From Hygrocybe punicea (taxonomy: Eukaryota; Basidiomycota; Agaricomycetes; Agaricales; Hygrophoraceae), in contig OY744461.1 in NCBI GenBank assembly GCA_963556145.1, positions 62,001 to 126,000 of the forward strand: a DNA stretch of 64,000 nucleotides, read 5' to 3'. The translations under genes were made by a program, and so were the position numbers. Below, piece after piece: positions 1 through 9,617 of the stretch (its first letter is position 1; each line of letters starts with the position of its first letter). The notes below the pieces were generated by a model, which was not told the origin of the DNA, ran no database searches, and saw only the letters and a program-made list of their open reading frames with translations.

Positions 1-383
1 CAATATACAAACAATTGCTGGTATTTCTCAAGAGTAATTTGACCTGAAACTTTTTAACAAACTCCATTCTATCCCTCCCTTCATTGTTCAAACCATTTAC
101 AATAGATGAAACCAATAAAATATCATTTATAGCCTTAAATATGAAATTTCCCGTCTGCTACTCTGAGGTTTTTTCATATGCTGTATCCATGGCTTCACGG
201 ATTTGTATCCATTTTGTATCCATCTAGTAGATGCAGAATAACACCTTTTAATACTTCAAAGCCATACCCAACACTTTGGGGCCACCATATTTGACATATT
301 ATGTAGATTTTCTCTCCATATAGTATAGCAAATAGAGGTGAATTGGGCCTATATACTTCATAACCAATTGGAGACTCAAAATC

Positions 384-1352
384 CGTGGATATATCCGTGC
401 CATTGCCTAACTGGAAGGTAGTGATGAAAGAGGAATTCAATCAGCTACAAGAAATGGGTGTTTGGAAGCTCATTGACTTACCAGAAGGGTGGGAAGCCAT
501 TGGAAGCAAATGGGTTTTCCATCGGAAACATGATGAGATGGGTGCAATTGCTAGGCACAAGGCCAGATTAGTAGCCCAGGGGTTTTGGCAGAAGCCCAAA
601 GTGGATTTCAGTGAAACCAAAACATTTGCTCCTGTGATGCAGTTTGAGATGTTATGGATGTTGCTTGCATATAGTCAAGGATTGGGATATTCAGCAGATG
701 GATATCCAAGGTACATACCTTAATGGATGGGTGAAGGAGGAGCTGTACATCAAACAGCCAGTGGAATTTGAGGATGGAACCAGATGTGTTTGCTACCTCA
801 TATGCCCTATATATGGTCTCAGGTAAGCTGGAAACATATGGAACACGGATTTTGATCACATGATGAAGGAATTTTGTTATATGACTACTGCGTGTACTAC
901 TATCAGGAAGGTGAAAACTGTTCCATTGTACTAATATGGGTTGACGACCTCATGGCTTATACAAACAACCAAGCAATGAATCAGCAGATAATAAACCAGC
1001 TGAAGGAAAAATCACAGTAACAGTCATTGGAAAGCCTATGTTACTGCTTGGAATTTATATCAAACAAGACTGCCAACAATGGAAAGTCACCCTGTCACAA
1101 AGCCATTACATCCAGAAGATACTGTGCATTCGACAAGACCCAATATCATATATGCCACTGTGACCATTGCGCAAATCATACAGAACCCAAGTCTGGAAGA
1201 TAGCATTAAAAAGGATCTTCTGCTATCTAAAAGGAACTATGGACTATGAATTAATGTATGGTGGAAAGGACCAACAGATTACGATGGCCTTCATTACATT
1301 GATGCCAATTGGGGATCCAACCCACACCAGAAATCCATCAGCAGATATGTGT
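384..1352 (+). pseudogene. Ty1/Copia polyprotein remnant, RT and start of RNase H
   Basis: Degenerate reverse transcriptase of a Copia LTR retrotransposon. Translation gives the opening RT block (WKLIDLPEGWEAIGSKWVF, then RHKARLVAQGF), a frameshift near 690-720, then DIQGTYLNGWVKEELYIKQP, and the catalytic WVDDLMAY at about 937-960. From about 1290 the RNase H part begins (DANWGSNPHQKSISRYV) and is broken at 1352 by hAT element E1. Several stops and frameshifts make it non-functional. Skipping the insertion and one copy of the 8-bp duplication rejoins the frame as SRYV-FTIAGGAVAWSSKKQ, so one element was split. No gag, integrase or LTR is recognisable in 1-383. Confidence 0.88.
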
Positions 1353-1675
1353 TAGTGTTGCCGAAGTTCGGTTCGGTCCAGTTTTTCGAGTTTTTTGGAA
1401 AACCTGAACCGAAACCGCCAATTCGGTTCAGCCATTTGCTGAACCTGAACCGAAACCGTGCAGAACAGTTTCATGGCGTTCGGTTCGCGTTTAAACGCGT
1501 TCAAACCGCTGAACCGTGGCGGGGAGGGGGCCTAGACCATTCATGTGGTCCACGGCAGCCCACTCTCCATGGTGGGGTTGCGTAAATACATTGCGAATGA
1601 CATCCGCTGCTCTTCGCAAGGTAGGTGTGGCGCCTGTACCCGCGGAACCCATACCTGCCATGATCCATCCTAACA

Positions 1676-1731
1676 ATCTCACGAAGAATGGGGCCGCGTC
1701 AATTGACGCGCTCCATCTGTTTTCGCGAGGT
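1676..1731. repeat. Composite palindrome, copy 1a (E1)
   Basis: Left arm TCTCACGAA, 14-bp core GCGTCAATTGACGC at 1696-1709, right arm TTCGCGAGGT at 1722-1731. The core is a perfect palindrome and the left arm has one change from the shared consensus. Confidence 0.8.
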
Positions 1732-1777
1732 TGGGTTGGGGCCAGGGACATTCCATGGGCGTCTGTGTGTGCTACCT

Positions 1778-1833
1778 ACCTCGCGAAGAACGGGGACGCG
1801 TCAGTTGACGCGCTCCGTCTGTTTTTGCGAGGT
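1778..1833. repeat. Composite palindrome, copy 1b (E1)
   Basis: Left arm ACCTCGCGAA (1778-1787), core GCGTCAGTTGACGC (1798-1811), right arm TTTGCGAGGT (1824-1833). It lies 102 bp after copy 1a in the same orientation, so the motif is tandemly repeated inside E1. Confidence 0.82.
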
Positions 1834-1862
1834 TGGATGGGGCCGGGGACTTGCCATGGCCC

Positions 1863-1893
1863 AATTGACGCGGCTGGGGCGTGTTCGCGAGGT
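1863..1893. repeat. Composite palindrome, half copy 1c (E1)
   Basis: Only the core half AATTGACGCG (1863-1872) and right arm TTCGCGAGGT (1884-1893) are kept. The left half has been replaced by other sequence. Confidence 0.65.
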
Positions 1894-1974
1894 GGGTCTT
1901 CGTCGTCGCCTCGTCCATTCCCCTCGTTAGCCGATGTCGTTGGGACTGGATTTGGGGACGTACCTGGGCCGGTA

Positions 1975-1989
1975 GGTGGGCGCACCACC
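1975..1989. repeat. GGTGGGCGCACCACC palindrome next to a minus-strand splice donor (E1)
   Basis: Near-palindrome shared by all six elements. On the minus strand it can be read as GGAPTYRP followed at once by CAG|GTACGT, a canonical fungal 5' splice site. Confidence 0.6.
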
Positions 1990-1994
1990 CCATT

Positions 1995-2026
<32 letters not shown>

Positions 2027-2773
2027 GTTGGTGTTGGTGTTGTAAGTGGTGGTGGAGGCGACAATGGTCGCGATCATCCGCGTTTGACGTGGCAGGTGGC
2101 TGCTGCTGCCGGTGTTGCTCTGCTGCTGCTGCCAGCGTTGCTGTTGCTGCTGCTGCTGCTGCAGTTGCGGTTGCCGCTGCTGCTGCTGCTGTTGCGGTTG
2201 CTGTCGCTGGGGATCATTTGGCCATCGTCATCGTCGTCGCTGTCATCGTCGTCGGGGTGGTGGCATTGGTGGTGTTGCCACTGCCATTGCTGCTGCTGCC
2301 GCTGCTGCCATCGATTCACTCCGACTCGCATTGGAACGCGAGGGAGGTTGTTGGGTGAAGTCGACCATGGGCACCTTATTTATGTGGTCAAGGTGGGCCC
2401 CATGGGGCTGTTCTATGTAAAAAAATGTCAGTAAAATATGAAATAAAGTCATTACTCACCGTGGTTGTTGAGTAACGTTAGTGTTGAGTCGAACTTGAAG
2501 TTGCGCGCGAGTATGTTTAAGGTCACATGACCTAAGTTCACGCGACTGCATAGAAAAAAATGTGAAAAATTAAGTATCTAAATGAGTATCTACATAGGTA
2601 ACTATACATTACAGTTCGCGGTTTGAACCGAATGTCATTGCCAGAACCGCAAACCTAACCAGCGGTTCGGTTCAGCCAAATGGCTGAACCAGAACCAAAC
2701 TTCCGGTTCAGTTCGCAGTTCAAACCAGGTTCAGATCGGTTCCGAACCGAACTTCGGCATGACTAATATGTGT

Positions 2774-3045
2774 TCACAATTGCAGGGGGAGCTGTGGCTT
2801 GGAGCTCGAAGAAGCAGAGCACGGTTGCATTGTTGATGGCTGAAGTGAAATATGTTGCTGCTACTCATGCCAGGAGGCAGTTAATCTGGCTAGAAATTTA
2901 TTGAAGGAATTGGACCTATGGTCAGACAGGACATTGATTCTGTGATCCAATAATCAGGCCACGATTGCTATATCGCACAAACCAGAATTCCATGTGCAGA
3001 CAAAACACATAGATATCAATCTACACTACAAGATCACATCACGTC
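2774..3045 (+). pseudogene. Ty1/Copia remnant, C-terminal RNase H
   Basis: Continuation of the Copia frame beyond E1: FTIAGGAVAWSSKKQSTVAL, then MAEVKYVAATHA, and near the end FHVQTKHIDINLHYK, matching the usual Copia closing segment ahead of the 3' LTR. Frameshifts occur near 2900. The frame is lost at about 3045, where an A/T-rich microsatellite starts, so the end of the protein and the 3' LTR are not seen. Confidence 0.8.
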
Positions 3046-3049
3046 TGGT

Positions 3050-3085
3050 ATCCTTTTTTATTTTTATTTTTATTTTTATTTTTAT
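3050..3085 (-). repeat. (TTTTTA)n array, probable LINE 3' tail
   Basis: Five to six near-perfect TTTTTA units. Read on the minus strand this is an (AAAAAT)-type tail lying where the downstream LINE should end, directly against the Copia remnant. It fits target-primed insertion of the LINE into Copia, but a plain microsatellite cannot be excluded. Confidence 0.45.
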
Positions 3086-4391
3086 TCCTTGTTTATTCTC
3101 CTTTGTGGCTGACCATATGCTAGAGAATACATGCTCATAAACTACTGAAGGTTGCTGACAAAGTATGCAGAAGCAACGGGGAGGGCCAGTGGTGCCAACC
3201 CAAGGATGGGAAAGAGTCCACGAAATAAGGGTAACCTAGGGGTTGTGGGTATATAGAGTATCAGTAGTGATAATATAATGAAAAATGAAAAGTGAAAAGT
3301 GCAATAGAGTAAAGTAAAATAAAACAAAACAAAATAAAAATAAAAATATAAGATAAAAATGTAGAAGTGATCAAGTGGGAGTAAAATGTTATAAGGGGAT
3401 AAGGGGAGAGCAGGAAAAGTTGGTGGGAAGGTAAGGTAACAACGGGGATGATGTGGGCACCAATAAGCTAGGCCTGGTTTTGAGTAGGATGTCTCGGGAT
3501 GGGCAGGCATGGCTATTGAGTGGACTGCAAGTCTGTTATGTTGCCAACCATCTCTTTTAGTCTCCCAGTAGCATTGGCAAAGTGGAATGAGGTCAGGAGA
3601 TATTTTGGCACTGACAAAAGTTTCTTGATGTATCCAGCAGCACGTCCCATCTTGCACCTCATCCTGTCATGTGCATGTTCATGGGCTGGGCATCAGACAA
3701 AAAAATGCTCAATGGTTTCATTGCTTCATTGGCAACACGGGCATACTGGGGAGTCTGCACACTGGATTCTGTGGAGGTGGTGGTTCAGGCTGATATGTCC
3801 AGACTGCAGTTGCATGAGTATGGCTGCATGTTTCTTTGGTAATGATGCTGTCATGCATTGATATGTCAATGGTGAGAAGGCTGGGTCAATGTCGTTTACT
3901 TGTGCAAAGTGGGTGGAGTCATGCCAATATTCCATTACTCAATCGCAAAGCCCAGCAAGGAAAGTACACTGTACCGCTGTCTTGCTAAAGGGTAGTTTCT
4001 TGCACAGGTCAGCTGGTAGTTGCTCATTCAATGAGACCCTGCCTCTCACTGCATTTTTTGCCTTTGCATCTGCCCACTCATTGCCTTCTGCTCCCTCGTG
4101 TCCTGGCATCCATTGCAATATTAAGCTCATGTCATCATGTCTCCATCTTGTCATTTCCAGTCTTTTGTGAAAAATGTCGAATATATAGTGTGATGGCACC
4201 AATTTTGTGAGGGTCAACATGTGGATCACTTAAGGCATGTCACAAGTCCATCTGTGGGTGATCCAGATCCAAACTCGCGAGTTGTTTTAAACAAAATGTA
4301 CTTACTCAGATCCGTGTGGGTTTTTCAACCCACCGGACTCAGATCCACAGGTCGGCTACCCGTGGATACTCAGGTACTCACGAGTTCTGCA

Positions 4392-4446
4392 CTCCTCACG
4401 AATGGCAGGCACATATCAATTGATACAGCACTGCACTTCGCGAGGT
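4392..4446. repeat. Composite palindrome, copy 5a (E5)
   Basis: Left arm CTCCTCACGAA, core ATATCAATTGATAC (4413-4426), right arm TTCGCGAGGT (4437-4446). The core keeps TCAATTGA symmetry with changed outer bases. Confidence 0.75.
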
Positions 4447-4598
4447 AGTTGGGCTGCACGAGAGCCGTCCGGCACTACTGCTGCTGCTACCGCCATTGCT
4501 GCTGCTGCTACTGCCGTTGCTGCTGCTGCTGCTGTCATGGCCATTGCTGCTGCTGGCGGCATTGGATGAGCTGTCGCGAGGTCCTTCTATGCCATAGA

Positions 4599-4648
4599 GC
4601 TCACGAATGACGTTGACATGTCAGTCATGCAATGCGTATTCGCCAGGT
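4599..4648. repeat. Composite palindrome, degenerate copy 5b (E5)
   Basis: Left arm GCTCACGAAT, core GTTGACATGTCAGTC and right arm ATTCGCCAGGT. Here the core half-sites TTGAC/GTCA are re-ordered but still inverted. Confidence 0.5.
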
Positions 4649-4703
4649 GTGGTGGTTAGCGGGTGTCGATGGCTGGGTTTAGGGTACGTACCTGGGGCTG
4701 GTA

Positions 4704-4718
4704 GGTGGGCGCACCACC
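4704..4718. repeat. GGTGGGCGCACCACC palindrome next to a minus-strand splice donor (E5)
   Basis: Identical 15-mer to the E1 copy. Minus-strand reading GGAPTYQPQ followed by GTACGT. Confidence 0.6.
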
Positions 4719-5049
4719 CTCCTGGCCTTGTTCTGGCATTTGCGTTGCTGAGCCCGGTTCCATCGTCTTCAAGTCGTCGTTGGTTGTTCTTGTCATGGTT
4801 GTGATTGTTATGTCAATTTGAGTTTGAGTTATTGAGAATGGTGAAATTATTATTATTATATAATAACACAGAAAATTAAGTAAACAGCAAAAAAAAATTA
4901 CCACACCCACGGTCAACCTTATTTGTGACACATCTGGAAAATTTACCCACGAGTACTCACACAGGTACCTGAGAGATATATGTGGACACCCAGATCCGTG
5001 AGTATTTCAGCCAACAGGTAAATGATACTCATGAGTAAGATACCCACGG

Positions 5050-5207
5050 TGGAGTGGTACCGAGGTACCACTCCGGGGGCTCACGCAGGACTCGAGGGAA
5101 AGGTCGACTGGATAGGAAGGATGGACTGACTACTACATCTGGAAGGCTACTGACTAGGTCAAACCGTGGGAACCTGATCACGTGACTGACCAGGCACAAC
5201 TACTACA
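5050..5207 (-). mobile_element. Solo LTR of the mini LTR element
   Basis: 158 bp in reverse orientation, clearly homologous to but diverged from the 159-bp LTRs at 35450 and 37140. Shared landmarks are GGTACCGAGGTACC, GGGGGCTCACGCAGGACTCGA, GTCGACTGGATAGGA and TCACGTGACTG. It starts TGGAG, ends CA, and is flanked by ACGG at 5046-5049 and 5208-5211, a 4-bp duplication as seen for the full element. It lies inside E5 and so inserted later. Confidence 0.85.
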
Positions 5208-8200
5208 ACGGGTAAACCCATTGTGACCTGTGGGTTACCCAGAGTTGTGACATGCCCTAGGATCACTGCCTGGTTGTCTATGTACATTGAGACAGTTGTA
5301 ACGTTGTGTTCCTCCCTTATTAGCTCCAGCCCTAGGATCATACCTACTCCCTCTTCTTCTTACATGCTGTGGTACCTTGCTGACCCCAGTCTATATGCCT
5401 TACTGTTCCAGCCTCTTCACCCCCTTCTGTGTAGGATGGCTGCCGTGCTGATCATTCCTTCAATTCCTGTCCCATTGGTGTATACCTTAATGTCTGCATC
5501 ATCCACTCTCTTGCTCTCCAAAGCCTTCTCCTTTGTTTCACTAATTTGTATTCCTGCCATAGAAACCCATTTAGGTCTTTGTCGTACGTTCTGTATTTTT
5601 TCCACTTTTGCTGGCTCTATATTGTAAGACCAGATGAGGTCACACAATGGGGTTGGATGTCTTTTGACGTGATGCACCCATGCATTCTTGATGGCTTTAC
5701 TTAATTGGTGCATCAGGGGTAGTGTAGCGATCCTCACCACCACACGCTGTCACACATTCTCCACTAGTAGGTGCATCAGAAGTAGATTGGTGTGCATGTC
5801 CAGGATGTCAGTTACTGTTGTTGATAGTCCCCCTGTAATCATGATGGTCGCCTTGTGCTGTATGGATGCCAGTCTTCTAATGATCAACCTTCCTCTGTCT
5901 CCTCGACTCCCTGTTCCATCTGATTTTCTTCTGTGCGATGTGAGGAAAACTTCAGCAGCATATAGCATTCAGGGCACAGCAATGGCTAGATAAAGTTGCC
6001 TCATGTACTTAGCTACTATGCCTCCTGTGACCTTCGACAGTCTGGCAAATTGTAACACCCAGTCCTGTCCCTTTTTGATTGCTGCTGCCTCCTGCTTGTG
6101 CCAGTGGAGCTCACGGTCAATGAGGATGCCCAGTCATATGCTGGCCTTTGATTGAATCACAATGTCACCCAGCATTATTGGATGTCTCTCAATAGGGATA
6201 CATTTCCTGGGATTGGCTGGATTGATACATTTGCATCTGGACAGGTCTAGTAATTGAAAAAATTCCAGCCCAAACTCACAATTATGCTCCCTTGCCCACT
6301 GCATTACTCCACCATCTCTCTCCATCACATCCCTCAGCATCATATGCATCTCGTCGAAGTTTGCACCCACCGCTATCACATTGGAGTGATCAATGTATAG
6401 GATACCAGACTCCCCATCTTTCCACCTTAGTGTATCAAGTTGACTGGCATTGTATAATATGTAACATATCTGTGAGAATGGATCCCTTGATCTAAGCCAT
6501 TGTCAATGTCAAATGGTTCTGAAGTGAAATCATCAAAGATCAGTACAGTGTGCTGCTTCTCCAGCCATCGCTCCATCCACTCAACAATTTCCACTGGTAT
6601 GTCCCTCTCTCTCATATTGTGTATTAGCCAATTCACTGCTGTACTGGGGAACACACCCTTTACATCTAGTGATAGCACTGATACGACTTTACCCTTCGCC
6701 ACACATCTTTGACTATCTTGACAAGGTGCAGTAGGGCATCCATTGCACTGTGCCCAGGTCTCCCTCTGAAATGATATGGTGGGATCAGTCCTCTCTTCTC
6801 ACACATACATACTACATCTTCTGTCACACATGCGTTTCGCAGCCTGGCATACCCATTTTATAGTATGACCAGCCTCCATGCTCCTGGTACTGTATAGTTT
6901 GGTTTCCCTGGTTTCTTCAAGACTGGCATTTCCATCTCTGCCCATTTTTCCAGGTATGTTTTGAGTGTGAATGTAGCCCTGAAGATAGGCCCCAAGTACT
7001 GTATGGTATGAGGAGCTCTTGAGCCTGTATGAAAACAATGTTTGGGATTGTGCCTGTCTTCATTGCCTTATATGGTTTCATCTTCTGGATTGCACGGTGT
7101 ATTTGTTTGTCAGTGATGAGCTCAAACTTCCACACTTGGTTGTGGATATACTGGTTGTTCTGGCACTGATGATGTCAGTGGCTTTGGTGGGAAAAACGTT
7201 TTGTAGAACCATTTTCCTTTCTCCTCATTGCTCACCGCTTCCCTTGTCACTCTGGTAGTTACATTCATCTCACGCAGTGTCAGTATTCTTGTTCGTCCTC
7301 CATCAGAGGCTGTCCCCATCACTGGGTGACTCACTGTTCACATATCAGATCCATTGATTTCCCCCAGCCACTTGACCCAATGTTCTGTTTTTGTACATTG
7401 TATTTGTTTGGAGTAGTCGTTTCTTGTCCTCTTATATTCCTCATGTACAAGGTGTATATGGTCCACCCAGTGGTGGTATGACTTTCATCCTAGGTTCCTT
7501 ACCTTCTTGCACATGACTAGTGCTCCACCATCTTTTGCTGTAGGGGGATTGTTTTGTTGTTGGCACAGCCTTAGATATTGCCTTTTGTAATACTCCATCC
7601 AGTTCCTGTATGGCCTTGTGTAAGTCATCTACCTCTGCCAGCTCTCCAGGTTCACCCAAACCTCCTAAACCTTCCTCAAGTGTTTCATGAAATTTCTTCC
7701 AGTTTGCTTCTCAGTAATTCGGCTGTGGCTTGAATTTCCTGCACTGCACAGTAATGTCAAGCGTATATGCTATAGGGAAGTGATCCATTTTCGCTGGCCT
7801 TTCTTCTGGGTGCATATCACAGGATATAAAATGGTCTAGCAGTGTGTTGGTGCAGAAGACATTATCAACCTTTGTCAGGTTGTTCGTCGCCAAGGCCTGC
7901 AGCATGGGAATCCCTTCTGGCATGACCATCTTCATATTGTGCCAACCCACAAGTTCTAGTAATGTTGCTGCCACCTCTAGGTTCGCATTAGTGAACAGAT
8001 GAGTATCTCTCTCTTTGTCCCATAATGGGTGATGCCTATTGAAGTCACCCACTATATATCATCTTGGCCTGGCCACTGTGTTGTTTGCCGCTTCACTGCC
8101 AAGATACTGATTGAGTTCCCGTAGCGCACTCTCGTTGTCACAGTTGTTGTATATATTAATTATTTGGATGGGTCCAAAATGACCAGTGAATTGCACCGCT

Positions 8201-8481
8201 GTGATATCCATGGATGATAAGAGTATTGGCACCCATACATTGGACACTAGTAGTTTGCTGACTAGTATCACTGATCTGGTTGGGGTGGTGCCATGCATAT
8301 CATGATGGTGTGGGGGGTAGATAGCGGTGAAATAGCTGTTAGCTCATGTGAGGCCTTTGAAGTCGAAATATGGTTCCTGTATCAGTACAAAGTCATGTTG
8401 TTTGCGGATCAATTCAAGCATGTCCAGCTGGGTGATTAGTGATCTGTTAACATTTTGTTGCCATATCAAGATTTGTCTCAT

Positions 8482-9357
8482 GAATGGAAGTCTTCAGTTG
8501 GCTGTGCAGGTGGCATTTGTTTGTGTCATTGCTGGCTTGACAGTCCTGTGTTTGACAGAGCTATGGGTGTTGGCTGTGACGGTGGTGGCAGATGTATGCC
8601 AGGCCTGGCAGTGGTTCATCACCCCATCCCCTGGGCACTACTTGTGGCTCTCTATCTGTTCCCCATATGGTGTCCAAGGTCTGTTGGGACATAGTGCCTC
8701 CGCTGTGCCTGACGGTCACAAAACTGGAAGTGGGCCTGGAAGCAGTATCCTTTGTAGGCCTTTTTCTGGAAGCAGTCACAGAAGCCATCACAAAACTGGA
8801 AGCAGTGTTGGAAGTGCCTTTTTTGGCCATTTTCTGGAAGCAGTCACAGAAGCAGTCACAAAAGTGGAATCAGGCTTGGAATCAGTATCCTTTTTTGGGC
8901 ATTTTCTGGAAGCAGTCATATAACTGGACTTGGATTTAAATCTAGATGTAAATCTGCACAAGAGTCTGAACCAAGATGTGGACAAGGAGTTGAATGAGAA
9001 TGTGAACTTGAACCAGAATAAACAGACATGTCAGGAAGAAGAGCAAATGCTGAGCATGATAATTGTCAGCAGGAAGAGGAAGTGAGAAACCACAAGGAGC
9101 CAAGGCCAGCATAGAGACAGCTGGCACCAATACAAGAAAGATTCACAGTCAGGGCAGTGAGGGAAGGCAGGGTGATAGGAGAGAGGGGGCACAAGACAGG
9201 AAAGAGAAACAAAGCTGGCAGGAGAGGAAGACTGGAGAGAATAATATAAAGAGGAAGGCAGGTTAATGGTGAAGAAAAAGCAACAGTCCACCAATTTTGA
9301 GTTGCAGATGGTTTTCAGCTCTGCCAAATTGGGACCGAAAGAATAAATTTGAGTCAT
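8482..9357 (-). other. LINE-1 upstream region with a tandemly repeated peptide
   Basis: Upstream of ORF2 the minus strand reads as a repeated unit, roughly TASVTASRKWPKK with the variants TASRKCPKKDTDSKPDSTF and MASVTASRKRPTKDTASRP, encoded by imperfect repeats at about 8700-8935 (TTTTCTGGAAGCAGTCACAG words). It may be the end of ORF1 or an N-terminal extension of ORF2. From about 8940 to 9357 only low-complexity sequence is seen, with short GT/CA-rich repeats and no zinc knuckles. 9358-9617 holds nothing recognisable. Confidence 0.4.
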
Positions 9358-9617
9358 ATATTAGCTAGGACACAACTAACATTCATCTTTGTATTCTAGT
9401 AGAATTCCAGTGGCATTCAGCTGTTCAGTGTGGGTTTTTGATTAGGCAAAATCACTCAAAATTTTACATTGTTAGTACCAATTCAGCAAAGCAAATACCT
9501 ATCTAGAATTCAACACTTCTGTCACATTCCTATCACATTGTTGGTATGCAACAAATAGGCTTTTGCATGTGGTGTCAAGCGAACGGTTATACACAATGAC
9601 TATCTTAACCCATTCCC

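Larger units (their letters stand above)
1353..2765. mobile_element. Non-autonomous hAT element E1
   Basis: 1413-bp element inside the Copia RNase H. Flanks 1345-1352 and 2766-2773 are both ATATGTGT, an 8-bp target duplication as in hAT transposons. Ends are inverted: TAGTGTTGCCGAAGTTCGG at the left, and TAGTCATGCCGAAGTTCGG when the right end is read on the minus strand. The outer 150-250 bp on each side are crowded with GGTTCGG/CCGAACC words. The interior holds (TCG)n and (CTG/TTG)n arrays, two full and one partial composite palindromes and a GGTGGGCGCACCACC palindrome. No transposase ORF is present; long frames are read-through of triplet repeats. The hAT assignment rests on TSD length and terminus form. 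Confidence 0.88.
4231..5259. mobile_element. Non-autonomous hAT element E5
   Basis: 1029-bp insertion in the LINE RNase H, flanked by GGATCACT at 4223-4230 and 5260-5267. Inverted ends are TAAGGCATGTCACAA (left) and TAGGGCATGTCACAA (right, minus strand). Subterminal words are GATCCAGATCC, GGATCTGAGT and ACCCGTGGG types. The interior holds CTG-rich arrays, two composite palindromes and GGTGGGCGCACCACC. A minus-strand reading ending EPGSATQMPEQGQEGGAPTY abuts a GTACGT donor. A 158-bp solo LTR later inserted near the right end. Confidence 0.87.
3513..8481 (-). pseudogene. Tad-like LINE ORF2 (LINE-1 of this window): endonuclease, RT, RNase H
   Basis: Non-LTR retrotransposon read right to left. 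The frame opens at MRQILIWQQN (8481). Endonuclease signs include QEPYFDFKG and GDFNRHHPLWDKE (about 8050). RT block: VVSVLSLDVKGVFPS and FDIDNGLDQG (about 6700-6480). RNase H: KVYTNGTG, then YIDNQAVI, then WMPGHEGAEGNEWADAKAKNA (about 4100). The C-terminus after a Cys/His stretch ends as GNITDLQST. Many stops and frameshifts. E5 splits RNase H at YIDNQAVI; removing E5 and one 8-bp repeat restores the frame to HMLTLTKLV. 3086-3512 is A/T-rich and probably 3' UTR. Confidence 0.9.

Noticed and set aside
1..383. Minus-strand frame 195-440 beside the Copia remnant
   Set aside because: It partly overlaps the Copia RT in antisense and shows no domain.
1516..2434. Long open frames of 280 and 152 codons in E1
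   Set aside because: They are made of (TCG)n/(CTG)n translated as poly-Ser, Ala, Leu or Cys in several frames at once and lie inside a hAT element.
3299..3360. A-rich stretch AAAATAAAACAAAAC
   Set aside because: Considered as the LINE 3' end, but the regular (TTTTTA)n at 3050 against Copia is a better boundary.
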